From: Blastocladiella britannica
Lineage: Eukaryota > Blastocladiomycota > Blastocladiomycetes > Blastocladiales > Blastocladiaceae
Reading direction: 5' to 3'
Length of the DNA: 36,133 nt
Assembly: GCA_025349905.2 (NCBI GenBank)
Contig: MU624646.1
Location: forward strand, 1-36,133
The notes under the pieces: model-generated
What the model was told of the DNA's origin: nothing
The model's database searches: none
What the model saw: only the letters and a program-made list of their open reading frames with translations
Part shown: positions 21,204 to 31,262 of the stretch, in pieces
Position numbering within the stretch: the first letter of the stretch is position 1
How the letters are laid out: the number at the start of each line of letters is the position of its first letter
Translations under genes and position numbers: made by a program

Positions 21204-21329
21204 GTTGCTGATTTGAATTTTACCCTGGCGCGGTTGGACCAAGCTTCAAAGAGAAGCTCAAAAGCGCCGCCGTTTCGTCTCTTCGAACGCACTCGATCAG
21301 CTCATTTTGCCCCCAAAGAAAATTCCAAT

Positions 21330-22506
21330 ATGTCGACCACCATGAAGGCCATCCAAGTCGCCGCGACGGGCGGCGTTGACACGCTTGTGCTTGCCACCGT
21401 TGCCAAGCCCACCGCCGGCGCTGGTTCGCACTTATATACTTGTAATCATCATTGACTCCACTCACATTTTATATGTCCGCACGCACGAACGCAGGCCAGG
21501 TCCTGGTGCGCAACACTTACTCGGGTGTCAACTTTATCGACACGTACCACCGCACGGGCCTCTACAAGCTCCCTCTGCCGTTTATCCCTGGCCGGTGCGA
21601 TTTTTTTTTGCATGACATTACTAATCTGCCAACATGAATGTCCACTCACCCAACTAAAAAAAAGTGAGGCGGTGGGTACCATCGAGGCAGTTGGAACCGG
21701 CGTGACGCGCCTGGCCGTGGGCGACCGCGTGGCCTGGATCGGTCCCGGCTCCTACGCCGAGTACACTGCCGCTCCGATCGGGTTCACGGTCAAGGTTCCC
21801 GCGGCGATCCCCGACGAGACCGCGGCCGCGGCGCTGCTGCAGGGTCTGACGGCTCTGGCGTTTGTCAAGCACGCGTACCCGGTGCAGAAGGGCGACTATG
21901 TGCTGGTGCACGCCGGTGCGGGCGGAACCGGTGGCCTGCTGGTGCAACTGGCCAAGCAGCGCGGCGCGCACGTGATTGCCACCACGTCGTCCGAGGCGAA
22001 AGCCGATATGGCGCGTTCGCTTGGCGCCGACCACGTCATTCGCTACGACCACGAGAAGGTCTCGGAGCGCGTGCTGGCGATCACGGGCGGGAAGGGCGTG
22101 GCGGCGGTGTTTGATGGCGTTGGCAAGGCCACGTTCGACGAGTCGCTGGCGTCGTTGGGCCGTCGCGGGTTCCTGATCTCGTTTGGGAACGCGTCGGGGA
22201 AGGTGCCCGAGGTGGACCTGATGCGCTTGAGCAAGAACAACGTGTACCTTGCGCGTCCGACACTGTTTGAGGCCATCAAGACTGAGGAAGAGTTCCTTGA
22301 GCGTGCGTTACTTGCCCCTTTTCACTTTTCTTGACATTTTCTGACTGCAAAATGGGTTCAAAGTCGCCGATGAACTGTACGGGCTGATTGCGCAGGACAA
22401 GCTCAAGATCCGCATCCACAAGACGTTCCCGCTGGTCAATGCCGGTGACGCGCACACCGAGATCGAGGCCGGCAAGACGGCGGGCAAGATCCTGCTCCAG
22501 ATCTAA
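21330..22506 (+). CDS. ZTA1: Zeta-crystallin-like NADPH:quinone oxidoreductase
   Basis: Medium-chain dehydrogenase/reductase without catalytic zinc; fungal Zta1 reduces quinones using NADPH and is stress-linked. Four exons: 21330-21423, 21495-21594, 21665-22302 and 22364-22506, giving 324 aa (yeast Zta1 334). The start [10 protein letters not shown], the substrate-side block [30 protein letters not shown] and GDRVAW all match. The Rossmann motif is [16 protein letters not shown], followed by GADHVIRYD and [16 protein letters not shown]. The C-terminal exon [12 protein letters not shown] ... [18 protein letters not shown] closes the fold. Every intron splits a codon, and every join restores the alignment. 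It shares a 126-bp divergent upstream region with the Pho85-like gene; its stop is 29 bp from the convergent PAC2 stop. Confidence 0.93.
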
Positions 22507-22535
22507 GCAAGTAATGTAAAATGATTTTATCAGAC

Positions 22536-23463
22536 TCAGTACACGGCACGCAACAGCTCGTCTGTGACTCCACCGCCATACAGTTCGGCCCAGCTGACGG
22601 GCAGGAGCGCGCGGATCGGAGCAACTCCTTTTTGAGTCGCCTCCAGCACTGCCGCCAGCCGCGCAAACAGCAGCATGGTATCGGGCAAATTGTCGCCCTC
22701 CAGCGTCACCACTAGGACCAGATCGGTCGCCATCGCGTGTTCGTGCGTGCGTGCCGCGGCTAAGAGCGCCGGCAAGTACCCTGTACCCTTGAGGCGGCCG
22801 TCGTGGAACTGGTCCTCGAGAACAGGCACAGCCGCGGGCGAGAGGTCTAGGGACTTTGCGTTGGAACCAAGCGCCAAGTGCCGAAACGCGGGCGTGCTGT
22901 CCATGAGCGCGTCGGTGCGGTACGCGGCGTCGGCCGACGACAGCAGCAGCACCTGAGCCACGCCCGTGGCGGCGGCCAGCGCGTAGAACGATTCGGCGAA
23001 CGCGCTGCCGTACCCTGCAATCACGGGCGCGCGCATCTGCACGATGGCCAGGTGGCGGTGGGCCGAGTAGTAGACTTTATTTTTCTTGTGTTAAAAGCGC
23101 TGCCGAATAAGGAGGAATGGTACGCGTACCCTCGATCGGCATGCACGCGCGGCCAGACACGCCAAATGCGTCGGGACCGCACACGCTGAGCACGTAAGGC
23201 GAAAAGAGTTCGCCCAGGCGCACCATGGACGGTGCGCCGGGCTCGGCAAGCGACGACACGAGCAGGTCAGCGGCCAGTTGCGGGACATTGCCTGTGGACA
23301 CGGTGGGCTGTTTTTGTTTTTTGGGCTGTGAGTCGACTTGATCGTTTGGCCAGTTAAGAACCGAGTATAGGACCAGAATCACCACGGCGCCGCGCAGCAC
23401 GGACGTGTCAAACGATGCCGCGAGGGGCGCGGACGGGGTGGCGGTGGCGGTCAACTCAGTCAT
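22536..23463 (-). CDS. PSMG2: Proteasome assembly chaperone 2 (PAC2/Add66)
   Basis: Chaperone that, with PAC1/Pba1, guides assembly of the 20S proteasome alpha ring. Two exons on the minus strand, 23463-23130 and 23074-22536, with a 55-nt intron (donor GTACGC), give 290 aa (human PSMG2 264). Family blocks: VSTGNVPQLAADLLVSSL, followed by a SPYVLSVCG segment; a strand rebuilt across the intron, IEVYYSAHRHLAIVQMRAP; VAQVLLLSSADAAYR; and the C-terminal EGDNLPDTMLLFARLAAVL followed by PVSWAELYGGG, matching EGDNIPDA and PSSWRLLFG of PSMG2. The first 60 residues are longer than in human PSMG2, with a hydrophobic stretch (AVVILVLYSVLNW) and a Lys/Gln linker. The typical C-terminal HbYX-like end is not obvious; the protein ends in LLRAVY, with Tyr second to a Val-Tyr end. 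Confidence 0.85.
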
Positions 23464-23752
23464 TCTTAGTATGGTGTGTCGAGTATAACGTTGTACTTCA
23501 CAAAAGAGTTGCAGAAAATGATCAGTGTCGGCTAAATGACAAAATCAGGCACACGTACTTTATGAATAAAGTTTTGGGTGTACATCCGCTGCAACACGAA
23601 TACAAGAGGGATAAAAAAGTACAAAAGGTACACGCGTCTCCGATCCGTACCGAATGCCAGCCTGAACCCAGTCACAACCAAATAAAATAAAAAAGTTAAC
23701 TTTGGCTCCATTCACATAGAAAACCTCTTTGCATTCAACAAAAGACAAGAAA
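23464..23752. promoter_or_regulatory. Divergent promoter region, PAC2 / Rcf2-like
   Basis: A 289-bp AT-rich region lies between divergent start codons. It includes AAAATAAAAAAGTTAAC near the Rcf2-like gene. I see no reading frame with family resemblance and no structural RNA. It presumably holds both promoters. Confidence 0.4.
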
Positions 23753-24472
23753 ATGTCCAGCCCATCCGATTCCACCACCCCCATCGCTACCCCCAGCAGC
23801 ACCTACGTGACGGGCCTCGACAAGGGCACGCTCGCCGACGAGCGCGCGCGCGAGGAAGAGTTCTACTCGTACATGCGCGACGAGGCGCTCAAGGGCGGCG
23901 CCATTGGCCTTGCGGTCGGCGCGGCGGCGCTTTTCGTGGGCGGCCGCTACTCGCCCGCGGTGCGCAACATCTACACGCCCTACAAGTTCTTTTTGCTGTC
24001 GTCGGCCGGTATGGCCGGGTTCGCGATCCGAGGCGAGCAGGCCACGTTCGACTCCAAGCAGTCGCGCTACCACTACAACAAGGTGCTGGTGGAGCAAGCC
24101 AACACTCCCGTCAATGCTGTGCGCTCGTCCCCCTTCGCCACCCAAGTGGACTGGATCCTGGAGCACAAGTACCACGTGACGCTGGGCGTGTGGGTGGCGG
24201 CAATGGGCGGGTCGGCGTTCATGCTGTTCCGCAACCGCAACATGAACACGTCGCAGAAGCTCACGCAGGCCCGTGTGTACGCGCAAGGCGCAGTCCTGGC
24301 GGCGCTGATGGCCACCGTTGGGCTCGAGACTCTTGCCGGCAAGGACCGCTCGTCCCCGGCCTACACGCAGTTCCAGCGCGGCCCGATCCCGTACCCGTGG
24401 GAGGTGGAGGAGCAGGAGGCGCTCAAGGTCAAGGCTGAGGCATCAGCTGCTGTGCCAGCAGCCAAGCAGTGA
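23753..24472 (+). CDS. RCF2: HIG1-domain protein, Rcf2-like
   Basis: Predicted mitochondrial inner-membrane protein of the Rcf2 type, which associates with cytochrome c oxidase and respiratory supercomplexes. Single exon, 239 aa (yeast Rcf2 224). The N-terminal half has two hydrophobic segments (AIGLAVGAAALFVGG at about 52-66, and FFLLSSAGMAGFAI). The C-terminal half is a HIG1 domain: hydrophobic helix VTLGVWVAAMGGSAFML, loop RNRNMNTSQKLTQARVYAQ carrying the conserved Gln/Arg residues, then a second helix GAVLAALMATVGLETL. The protein ends in an acidic/Ala-rich tail. This helix-loop-helix plus N-terminal hairpin layout is that of Rcf2 rather than the single-HIG1 Rcf1. I see no classical cleavable presequence, as in the family. 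The start has an AAAATG context and is the first in-frame ATG. Confidence 0.85.
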   Translation: MSSPSDSTTPIATPSSTYVTGLDKGTLADERAREEEFYSYMRDEALKGGAIGLAVGAAALFVGGRYSPAVRNIYTPYKFFLLSSAGMAGFAIRGEQATFDSKQSRYHYNKVLVEQANTPVNAVRSSPFATQVDWILEHKYHVTLGVWVAAMGGSAFMLFRNRNMNTSQKLTQARVYAQGAVLAALMATVGLETLAGKDRSSPAYTQFQRGPIPYPWEVEEQEALKVKAEASAAVPAAKQ

Positions 24473-24841
24473 TATCTCCTTATCATCTTCTCCTTGTGTG
24501 GATGCACTCTTTTGGCGCTTCCCAAAATTGTGTGCAAGTAGTAGTTTTAAATGTAGTGTTTTTCCGAAATGTGGAATGCCCAACTTGACTTCTCTTGGAC
24601 GCCTGGTGGACAAGGTGCTCGTGGTGCTGGTGGGGAATTGACATCATTCTTTTGAAAGTTTTCAATCGCATTCGACTGGATCCTGGGGCGACGGAAGAAT
24701 GTTCGGTTGCCAAGGTCGGGGACCAGGCAATGCGACTTTAAGCTTTAACTTGGGGCGCTGCCACGTCGGCAGTCAGAAGTGCGCTCGTTTAAAGTCTTCT
24801 GCGGTCCGCCGGCAGCTCCCTCGACTTCTTCAACACAACAA
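24473..24841. other. 369-bp intergenic region, no gene seen
   Basis: This tandem gap lies between the Rcf2-like stop and the senescence-domain start. It holds short T-rich runs after the upstream stop and a mixed middle, then a CTTCTTCAACACAACAA leader before the next ATG. Short frames crossing it have no resemblance to known proteins. I find no tRNA internal boxes and no clear AATAAA. It presumably holds the 3' UTR of one gene and the promoter of the next. Confidence 0.5.
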
Positions 24842-27124
24842 ATGACCTCCTCAAGCACCACCACCCCAGTCACCACCGTCGGCGAGCCCGAGCGTCTGCT
24901 CTTTGTACAGTCGGCACGCGTCTCGGTCCTCACTGCTGAACCGGATGCGACCCAACCGCCACGCGCCGCGGGACTCCTCGAAGTGTACTCGGTCGAGCTG
25001 GCCACGCCTGCGTCCGTAGAGGGCGCACCCCCGACCCACATCTCTCTGGCAATGCTCACGGTGCCCGGGATCGGCGACCTGGACGCATTCCAGCTTCCGC
25101 TCACCGCCGACACCACCGTCGAGCTTTCGGAAGAGGACCCCAGCGGGTTCACGGTCACTGCGCCTGATACGGGCGTGCGCTATGCGCTGACCATCCATAG
25201 GTACTTTTCTATTCTTTTAAGCTTTATGAAATGGAAATCACTCATGAAACCAACCTAAAGTAAGGACCAATACGAGCTGCAGGCGCTCGTCGACCTGTTG
25301 TCGCTGTACACCACCCTGAAGGTTCCCTCGCAGACCTATCGCAACACGCTTGCGCTGGTGGGCCCCGACGGCCAGGTGGTGGGCACGCTCGCCGACTCGA
25401 TCAACCTCGACACCAGCAGCGTCAACCCGGGCTCGCGCGGGCCCGTCATGATCACGTCCGCTTCATTATCCTCCGTGGCTACCCCAGTTGCAGCATCCGC
25501 CGATGACAAGAAGGCCCCGATCCAGTGGACGGTCACCGAGGCGCCGTCCGTGTCGGCACGTGGCGTACCGTCGTCGGCCGAGTCGCGCATGCTCGCGTCG
25601 TCCGAGCTCGTCGGCGACTGGCTCGTGACGGGTGCAGGGTACCTCGCCCAGGGCATTACTCGCGCCAGTATTTCCGCTCGGTCGTCTGGATGGGTGACCC
25701 CGAACGCCACGCCGCTGGTGATTACGCCGCACCGCAAGGGCAACGTCGAAACCGCCAAGAAGGTCAGCGCTGCGGCCGTGCAAGGTGCGTCGTCATCTCC
25801 CATTTCTTGGTTGGTGGCTTCTTCTTCCGCGGCCCCTGTCCCGCTGCCATTGTTTGCTGTGCCTCGTGCTCGCTTTGCTGCTGCTGCTGCTGCTGCTGCT
25901 CCTGCCAATGGTGACGACAAAGAGACGGCGGTCATCAGAGCACCCGTCGACCTCGGCACGGTGGTGCTATCGTCGCGCGCGCACGGCGGCACGCTCGTGA
26001 CCACGCGCCCGGCTGCGTCGCGCGCCATCCAGTCCGAGTTCTTGCTGTTTCTCGCACTGGCGGCACAGCAGGCAGCAGCGTACGGCGCGATTCTCAAGTC
26101 GCTGGCCTCGCAGCACGCATCGTGGCACTGGACAGCGGGGCCGGGACACCTGCGGGTGAAGCTCGACGTGACCCGTTCCGACGCTGCTGCTCTCGCATTA
26201 CTGACCGTCGGTATAATTGTTTGGTTCCAATTAGTCACGGGCGCCGTGGTTGCGGGCGCGGTTTCGGTGGCCACCACTGTCGGGTCGGCGGTCGCGGCAC
26301 GCGTGGCTGGTCCAGGCGGCATGGCGTCATTGCCGGCCGATAGCAAGCGTGCGCGTACGCTGCACCTCACGAGTGCGGCCTTGCAGTCGCTGGCGGTGCT
26401 GGCCGACAAGGCGTCGGTCGGTGGGCGCATGCTGGTGCAAGCCACGGGCCGCGGGGTCGGCGACCTGATCGAGTACAAGTATGGCGGCGAGGCGGGCGAG
26501 GTCGCGCGCGGCGTCACCGAGGTATCGGAGAACCTGTGGATCGTGTACTTTGACAAGGCAGGGTTCCGCCGCATGGTGTTGCTGGCGGGCGCGGGGGCCG
26601 CTGTCCACGAGGCGTCGGGCCACCGTACCGCCGCTCCGACCGGTATTGCTCACGGATCGGCATCGTGCCCGTCGCCCTCGGCCAAACGCACCGCGGCCAC
26701 CCAGGATGCGGTTCCTGGGTTAAAGTTGCCGACGACGCTCACCGCCGCCGACGCCACCGCGCTCGCGGCCTCCGCCGTGGCCGCATTCCAGACCCACGGA
26801 CCCAAGGTTGTCGCCGCCGTTCAGGAACGCGCGCCCGCCGTCGCCGCCGCCGTCCAGGCCCACGCGCCCGCGGTCGCTGCTGCCGTGCGCGACAATGCGC
26901 CCAAGGTCGCGGCCGCGGTCGCTGAGCACGGGCCCAGGGTTGCTGCTGCCGTCGCGTCCGGCGCATGGGCGCTGTGGTCCAAAGTCAGCGAGTCGATGCA
27001 GGCGGCGCAGGAACATCAGGCCGCCGCGGCCGCTGCTGCTGGTGCTGATGTCACTGGTGCCCCCGCTGCTGCTGCAGCGGCCGCTCCTTCGACCGTGCCG
27101 CTGGCCGCCGAGGGCAAGCAGTAA
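24842..27124 (+). CDS. Senescence/spartin-domain protein with 11-mer repeats
   Basis: Protein with a senescence (spartin C-terminal) domain, a family linked to lipid-droplet and membrane association. Two exons, 24842-25200 and 25261-27124 (60-nt intron, donor GTACTT), give 740 aa. The first 120 residues form a beta-rich N-terminal region that continues across the intron (SKDQYELQALVDLLSLY). The senescence region begins near ELVGDWLVTGAGYLAQGI and ends with GRMLVQATGRGVGDLIEYKYGGEAGEVARG and the FRRMVLLAGAGAAVHEA helix. Hydrophobic LALLTVG and VTGAVVAGAVSVATTVGSAV lie between. Six 11-residue amphipathic repeats precede an Ala-rich tail. Two possible extra in-frame introns would shorten the product: 25785-25940 (GTGCGT ... 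AG, 156 nt, covering an Ala-rich stretch with (GCT)8 at 25877-25900) and 26211-26234 (24 nt). Confidence 0.8.
26771..26968 (+). repeat. Six tandem 33-bp / 11-residue repeats
   Basis: Six consecutive 33-bp units encode 11-residue repeats with consensus xVAAAVxxxxP: SAVAAFQTHGP, KVVAAVQERAP, AVAAAVQAHAP, AVAAAVRDNAP, KVAAAVAEHGP and RVAAAVASGAW. Eleven-residue periodicity is typical of lipid-binding amphipathic helices (apolipoprotein, perilipin and synuclein types), though the Pro at each repeat end is unusual for one long helix. DNA units have diverged at third positions. Confidence 0.9.
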
Positions 27125-27136
27125 AACACCATTGTG

Positions 27137-27142
27137 AATAAA
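27137..27142 (+). terminator. AATAAA, likely poly(A) signal of senescence gene
   Basis: An AATAAA hexamer lies 12 bases after the stop of the senescence-domain gene and is followed by a T-tract, a common poly(A) site arrangement. Use is inferred. Confidence 0.5.
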
Positions 27143-27321
27143 TCTTTTTTTTAAATGTGCCTTGAAATGAATTGCTGTGGTATACATTTGCGAAAGATGG
27201 AAAACACGATTCCGAAGAACCAAACTTTGATTTCTCCTGAAACACCATCACTTCTCCTGAGCCGTGAAGTGTAGGATGGCAAGAGAGTGCGATGGGAAGG
27301 TTGGTTGGTCAGTCAAAAGTA

Positions 27322-28520
27322 TCAAGGAGGGTCCGTTGGCATGAGTGTGGCCTCGGATCCAGAGGTGGCAGCGCTTGATCGGGACCATCGCACGCGGCCG
27401 CCGTGGACCACGACCGATCGAGCGCGGGGTGGGGGCAGCATGGGACCAGATCTGTTGTTCGGTGAGAGAAGTACCGGGAACATGGACTGGCGGCGCGCAA
27501 TCACAACGGTGCGGTCCATAGCGGTCCAGTCAGTCTGCACGACAGTCGAAACCGACGGCCGCCGCGTCATACTTTCATGCGGCGGCCGTGGCAGTGACAG
27601 CCGCGCCACCTGGTCGGCGGCCGCCGCCGCTTCTGCCAGTGGACTGTTGAACGGCACTTCCACTGCACCGTGCATGTCGGCCAACAGCGCCACGCGTCGC
27701 TCAAAGTGTTCGGCCTTGTTGGCTTGCCAGCACGCCCACGCGACCGCAATCACGATGATTGACAATGCTACCACCCCGGACGCGGCGAGGATCGCGATGG
27801 TCTGTGGAGTCCAGTCCCATGGCAGCGGGTTGGGTGCGTCCTCTTGCTGCAATATGGAGTTGGGAGAGTTTGTGCATGGCGGTGGGAGGCCATGGATCGT
27901 GGGCGGTAATGTGCATTGGGTGACGAGCGGCCCGATCCGCACCAAAGTGGCATCGTCGTCGGCCAAGGTCATGGAGGTGCTGGCGAGGTTTCTGTGATCC
28001 GTGAATTCAATGGCACTTTTCTCGACATTCGTCAATAAGAAAAATATCGCACAATGCGGTCAATTTGGCCAAGGATCCAATGGCGGCGACAGGGAATGGT
28101 CCGCGGATCCCTGGGTTGCCTGCGAGCGACCTGTTTTCCATTTTTAAGTTTCTCTGCATTGGGATGCATGAAAATAAAGGACATACAAAACGCCGAGCCA
28201 CTGGAGCGACGTGAGATCGCTCTCCGCCAAGACGCCGGCCAATTCCATGTCGTCCCATTGCCTGCCAGCAGCCAGTGTCAATATCCATGTTGGTCCAACT
28301 ACTTTAAATAGGAGAATACGAACACGCGCGTAATACGGCCTTCGGAATCACACCCGACGCCAGGCCACGTGCAGCATCCGCACTGCGGCTCTGGTGGCGG
28401 AGGCAAGTGAGCGTCTCTGAAAGGATCGTCGTCATAGTGAATGGCGGCGGCCATGGACATGAGGGCCGTGCAGTCCTGGCACTTCGTCTGCTGCTCCAAG
28501 TGTGGCGGGACTCGTGACAT
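27322..28520 (-). CDS. Small LRR single-pass membrane protein
   Basis: Four exons on the minus strand: 28520-28324, 28261-28187, 28130-28053 and 27991-27322, giving 339 aa. The N-terminal part is an LRR cap of the LRRNT_2 kind: CQDCTALMSMA, then CCTWPGVGCDSEGRITRV. About three leucine-rich repeats follow, rebuilt only when the exons are joined: VQWDDMELAGVLAESDLTSLQWL, GVLSLAGNPGIRG, IGSLAKLTALNLASTSMT. A C-terminal cap with paired Cys precedes one transmembrane helix (about residues 181-205), then a basic, Ser/Pro-rich cytosolic tail of about 135 residues without a kinase or other domain I recognise. Oddly, no signal peptide precedes the cap: the first ATG is at 28520, and upstream sequence gives none. 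A missed upstream exon is possible. A truncated receptor-like or adhesion role is only inference. Confidence 0.72.
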
Positions 28521-28644
28521 TTTGTATTTCAAAGGTCAAAACTGGAGGAGAACAAAGAAACTGGCGGGAGTGGATTGAGTGGATGCGGACGGCGGTGGTG
28601 CGATGCAAATTGGGTGGCCGTCCGTTCGACCTCATGCATTTTTT

Positions 28645-31191
28645 TCAACGCGCGTATAACGTCTCCTCGAACTTCCTCTTGGCCACAAACGTGCCCGGAC
28701 GCACCTGCGCGTCCGGGTGACTTGCCAGCTCCTTGGGGCAGTGGCTCACGGGGCTCTTCAGGAGTAGCTGCTTGAGATCGTACAACACTTCCGCGTCGTC
28801 GTTGGTCAGGAACGTGACAGCGGTGCCCGTCTTGCCCGCGCGGCCCGTACGACCGATCCGGTGCGTGTACTCTTCAATGTTCTTGGCCATGTCGAAGTTG
28901 ATGACCAGGGACACGTCGTGGACATCGAGACCACGCCCAGCAACGTTGGTGGCCAGCAGGACATCCACCTCGCCGCGCTTGAGCTGGGCGATCGACGCCT
29001 CGCGCGCGTCCTGGGTCTTGCCGCCGTGCATGGCCGTGACCCGGTACTGGCTCTGCAGCTGCCGCTGGTAGTAGTCGACCCCGCGCTTCTGGTTGAAGAA
29101 CACAATGATCGGCGCCTCGTACTCGGACAGCAGCTGCATCATGCGCTGGGCCTTGCGGTTCTCGTCGTTGATGAACTCGACCCGCTGCTCCACCGTGTCC
29201 ACGGCCTTGCCCGCGCGACCAATAAACACCGTCGCGGGTTTCCGGAGGTACCGCTGCGCCAGCCGCTCCACCTGTGGGGGCATGGTGGCCGAGAACATGA
29301 CCGTTTGCCGAAAATGTTTTCCACCGAGCGCTGCCAGAACCCGGTCGGGAAGCTTGTGGCGGACCGCCGGTGGGCCGCCGCTGTCTCCGTCCGCCGCATT
29401 CCCGTCCACGTACATTGCGTCCTCGTCGGTCGCCATCCGGCGCGCTTCCAGCATGGCCTGTGCCTCGCGCAGCTGCGGGACCATCGACTCGCGCGGGACC
29501 ATGTTTTGTTCGAGAGCTTTGGCGTGCTCTTCAGCGGCGGCGACGGCGCGCTCCGCCAGCTCCTCGTCCGAGATGGGCAGCTGGTCGAGAATGTAGGTCA
29601 CGTCCTGTTCGAATCCCATGTCAATCATGCGGTCGGCCTCGTCCATCACCACGTACGTGCACTGGCCCAAGACCACAATGTGGCGCTCGAGACAGTCGCG
29701 GAGTCGACCCGGGGTGGCAATGATCAGCTCGCACCCGCGCGACAGCGTGAACGATTGCTCTTCGATCGAGTGGCCGCCCACGATCGACACGCAGCGGTAC
29801 CCGAGCGGACCGGCAAACTTGGTCGCCTCGTCCTCGATCTGCTGGGCCAGCTCGCGCGTTGGGACCAGTACCAGCGCATATGGGCCTAGCGGCGCGTCTT
29901 CTTCCGTCAGCCGCGGCAGTTTCATGATAAACGACAGCATCGGGACCAGGAACGTCAGGGTCTTGCCCGAACCGGTTTCGGCGACGCCCATCATGTCGCG
30001 GTTCTGCATTCCAATCGGAATCGACTGGCGCTGGATCGGCGTTGGTTCCTTGTATCCAACCGCCCGGATCACGTCCAGCACGCGGTCTGGGATGGTCGAT
30101 TCATCCCATGAGCGCAGTGGGGATGGGATTTGCCCGCCTATTTTGTAAGTATATTGGTGAGGACTGTGCCTTTGGTGTGCTGGAATGCGAAAATAGTACC
30201 TTTGGTGGTAATGTCGAAATCTTCTTTGAAGATGCGCCAGTCACGCTCCTTCATTTCCTTGAGCGATTTCTGCGACCAGTGCCGGTCGTCGATCTGCTCC
30301 TTGCTATCTCTGTGTGTATAATTGGGTTAAAAGTTGGTACTCACGAAGATGAAAATAGAGGAACGCACTCGCTGTCGCGCGGATCAATTCCGCCAACGTG
30401 CCCACGGCCAAACGCCGTGTACTCGGCACGCTTCATGTACAGCGGGTTGGCGTCGCGCGACGTGTCCTCGGACGCATCCCAGTCAAACACAAACTGGCGC
30501 TCGTTCATGCGGCGCGTGCGTTTCTTTTCGTTTCCGGACCCGAGAAACCGTAGCCGGATCTGCTCGCGCTCTTGTGGGGTCAAGTCCTCGGCATCGCCGC
30601 GACTGCTCTTGGTGGTCGTTGTTGTTGAGGAAGAAATGGAGGAGGAGCCACCGGACCGGCGATCAGAGGCGATTGATGGTCGGTCTCGGTGTCCGCGTTG
30701 GCCGCTCTGACGTGGAGGCGACAAGTCTGCCGAAGCGCGGGTCCAGCGGCCATCGCTGCTGGCGTTGCTACTGCTGGCTTTGCTGCTGCTGCCATTGTTA
30801 TATGAGCGACCACGCGACGAAGTCGATAATGAGGATGAGGATGCACGGGTGTCGACTGTGGATGGACGTATTATGTGAGCCAATCCGCAAGAAAAGGAAA
30901 AAAAGAATGATACCTCGCGACTGGGCAGCAGCATCGGCAATGTAGGCGGTGCGGGCGCGTCGCTCTTCATCTTCGCGATCGCGCATTCGCTCGACCTCGG
31001 CGGCGCGTTTTGCGAGGGCGAGTGCCGCGCGTTCTTCTTTGGACAGGAATTTTGGCTGAGATTTTGCTGAGAGTGAGTGAATGACATAAAAAATAGATAA
31101 ATAAAAGTACCTTGGCGGCGGCGTCAAGAGCAGCCTTGCGCTTCTGTACCAGGTCCTCGAGAGCAGCCGGGCGTGGTGTCTGGGTAGCCAT
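28645..31191 (-). CDS. PRP28: Spliceosomal DEAD-box helicase PRP28/DDX23
   Basis: U5 snRNP-associated helicase that displaces U1 snRNP from the 5' splice site so that U6 can pair. Five exons on the minus strand: 31191-31111, 31055-30914, 30855-30345, 30309-30200 and 30137-28645, giving 778 aa (human DDX23 820). The N-terminus has a short [10 protein letters not shown] start, [14 protein letters not shown], a charged coiled segment, a Ser-rich linker, then [49 protein letters not shown] and the SWDES motif, all DDX23-like. The helicase core has Q-motif [17 protein letters not shown] (334-341), [12 protein letters not shown] (447-450), SAT, then [15 protein letters not shown] and [10 protein letters not shown]. 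The third intron (30310-30344) is only 35 nt yet has a perfect GTGAGT donor. A 71-bp region separates its start from the divergent Rmd1-like gene. Confidence 0.95.
30310..30344 (-). other. 35-nt intron in PRP28-like gene
   Basis: The splice from FSS to DSKEQ needs an intron running GTGAGT to ACACAG in only 35 nt, with a TTTTAACCC stretch as the only branch-point candidate. Joining rebuilds a Ser codon and continues into the conserved DDRHWSQK block. Unspliced reading hits a stop at once, so an intron is needed; other acceptors nearby break the frame. Confidence 0.7.
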
Positions 31192-31262
31192 TTTTTTTTC
31201 TTCTTGACTTCTCTTTTCAAAGTCAAGCCAATCTCGCGAAGAGAAAATTTCGACGTTAAAAA
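31192..31262. promoter_or_regulatory. 71-bp divergent promoter region, PRP28 / Rmd1-like
   Basis: Seventy-one bases separate the two divergent start codons. The region starts with a T-tract next to the PRP28 start and ends GACGTTAAAAA before the Rmd1-like ATG. Bidirectional promoter use is inferred from spacing only. Confidence 0.4.

Noticed and set aside
25336..26574. 412-codon minus-strand open frame
   Set aside because: Antisense to the senescence-domain gene, Ala/Thr/Ser/Pro-rich, no motif; the plus strand has recognisable domain sequence and repeats.
27992..28052. Alternative 37-nt third intron of the LRR gene (acceptor at AAAAG, about 28016)
   Set aside because: The later acceptor CACAG at 27992 gives a typical 61-nt intron and restores the LRR consensus LTALNLAST, so the short version was dropped.
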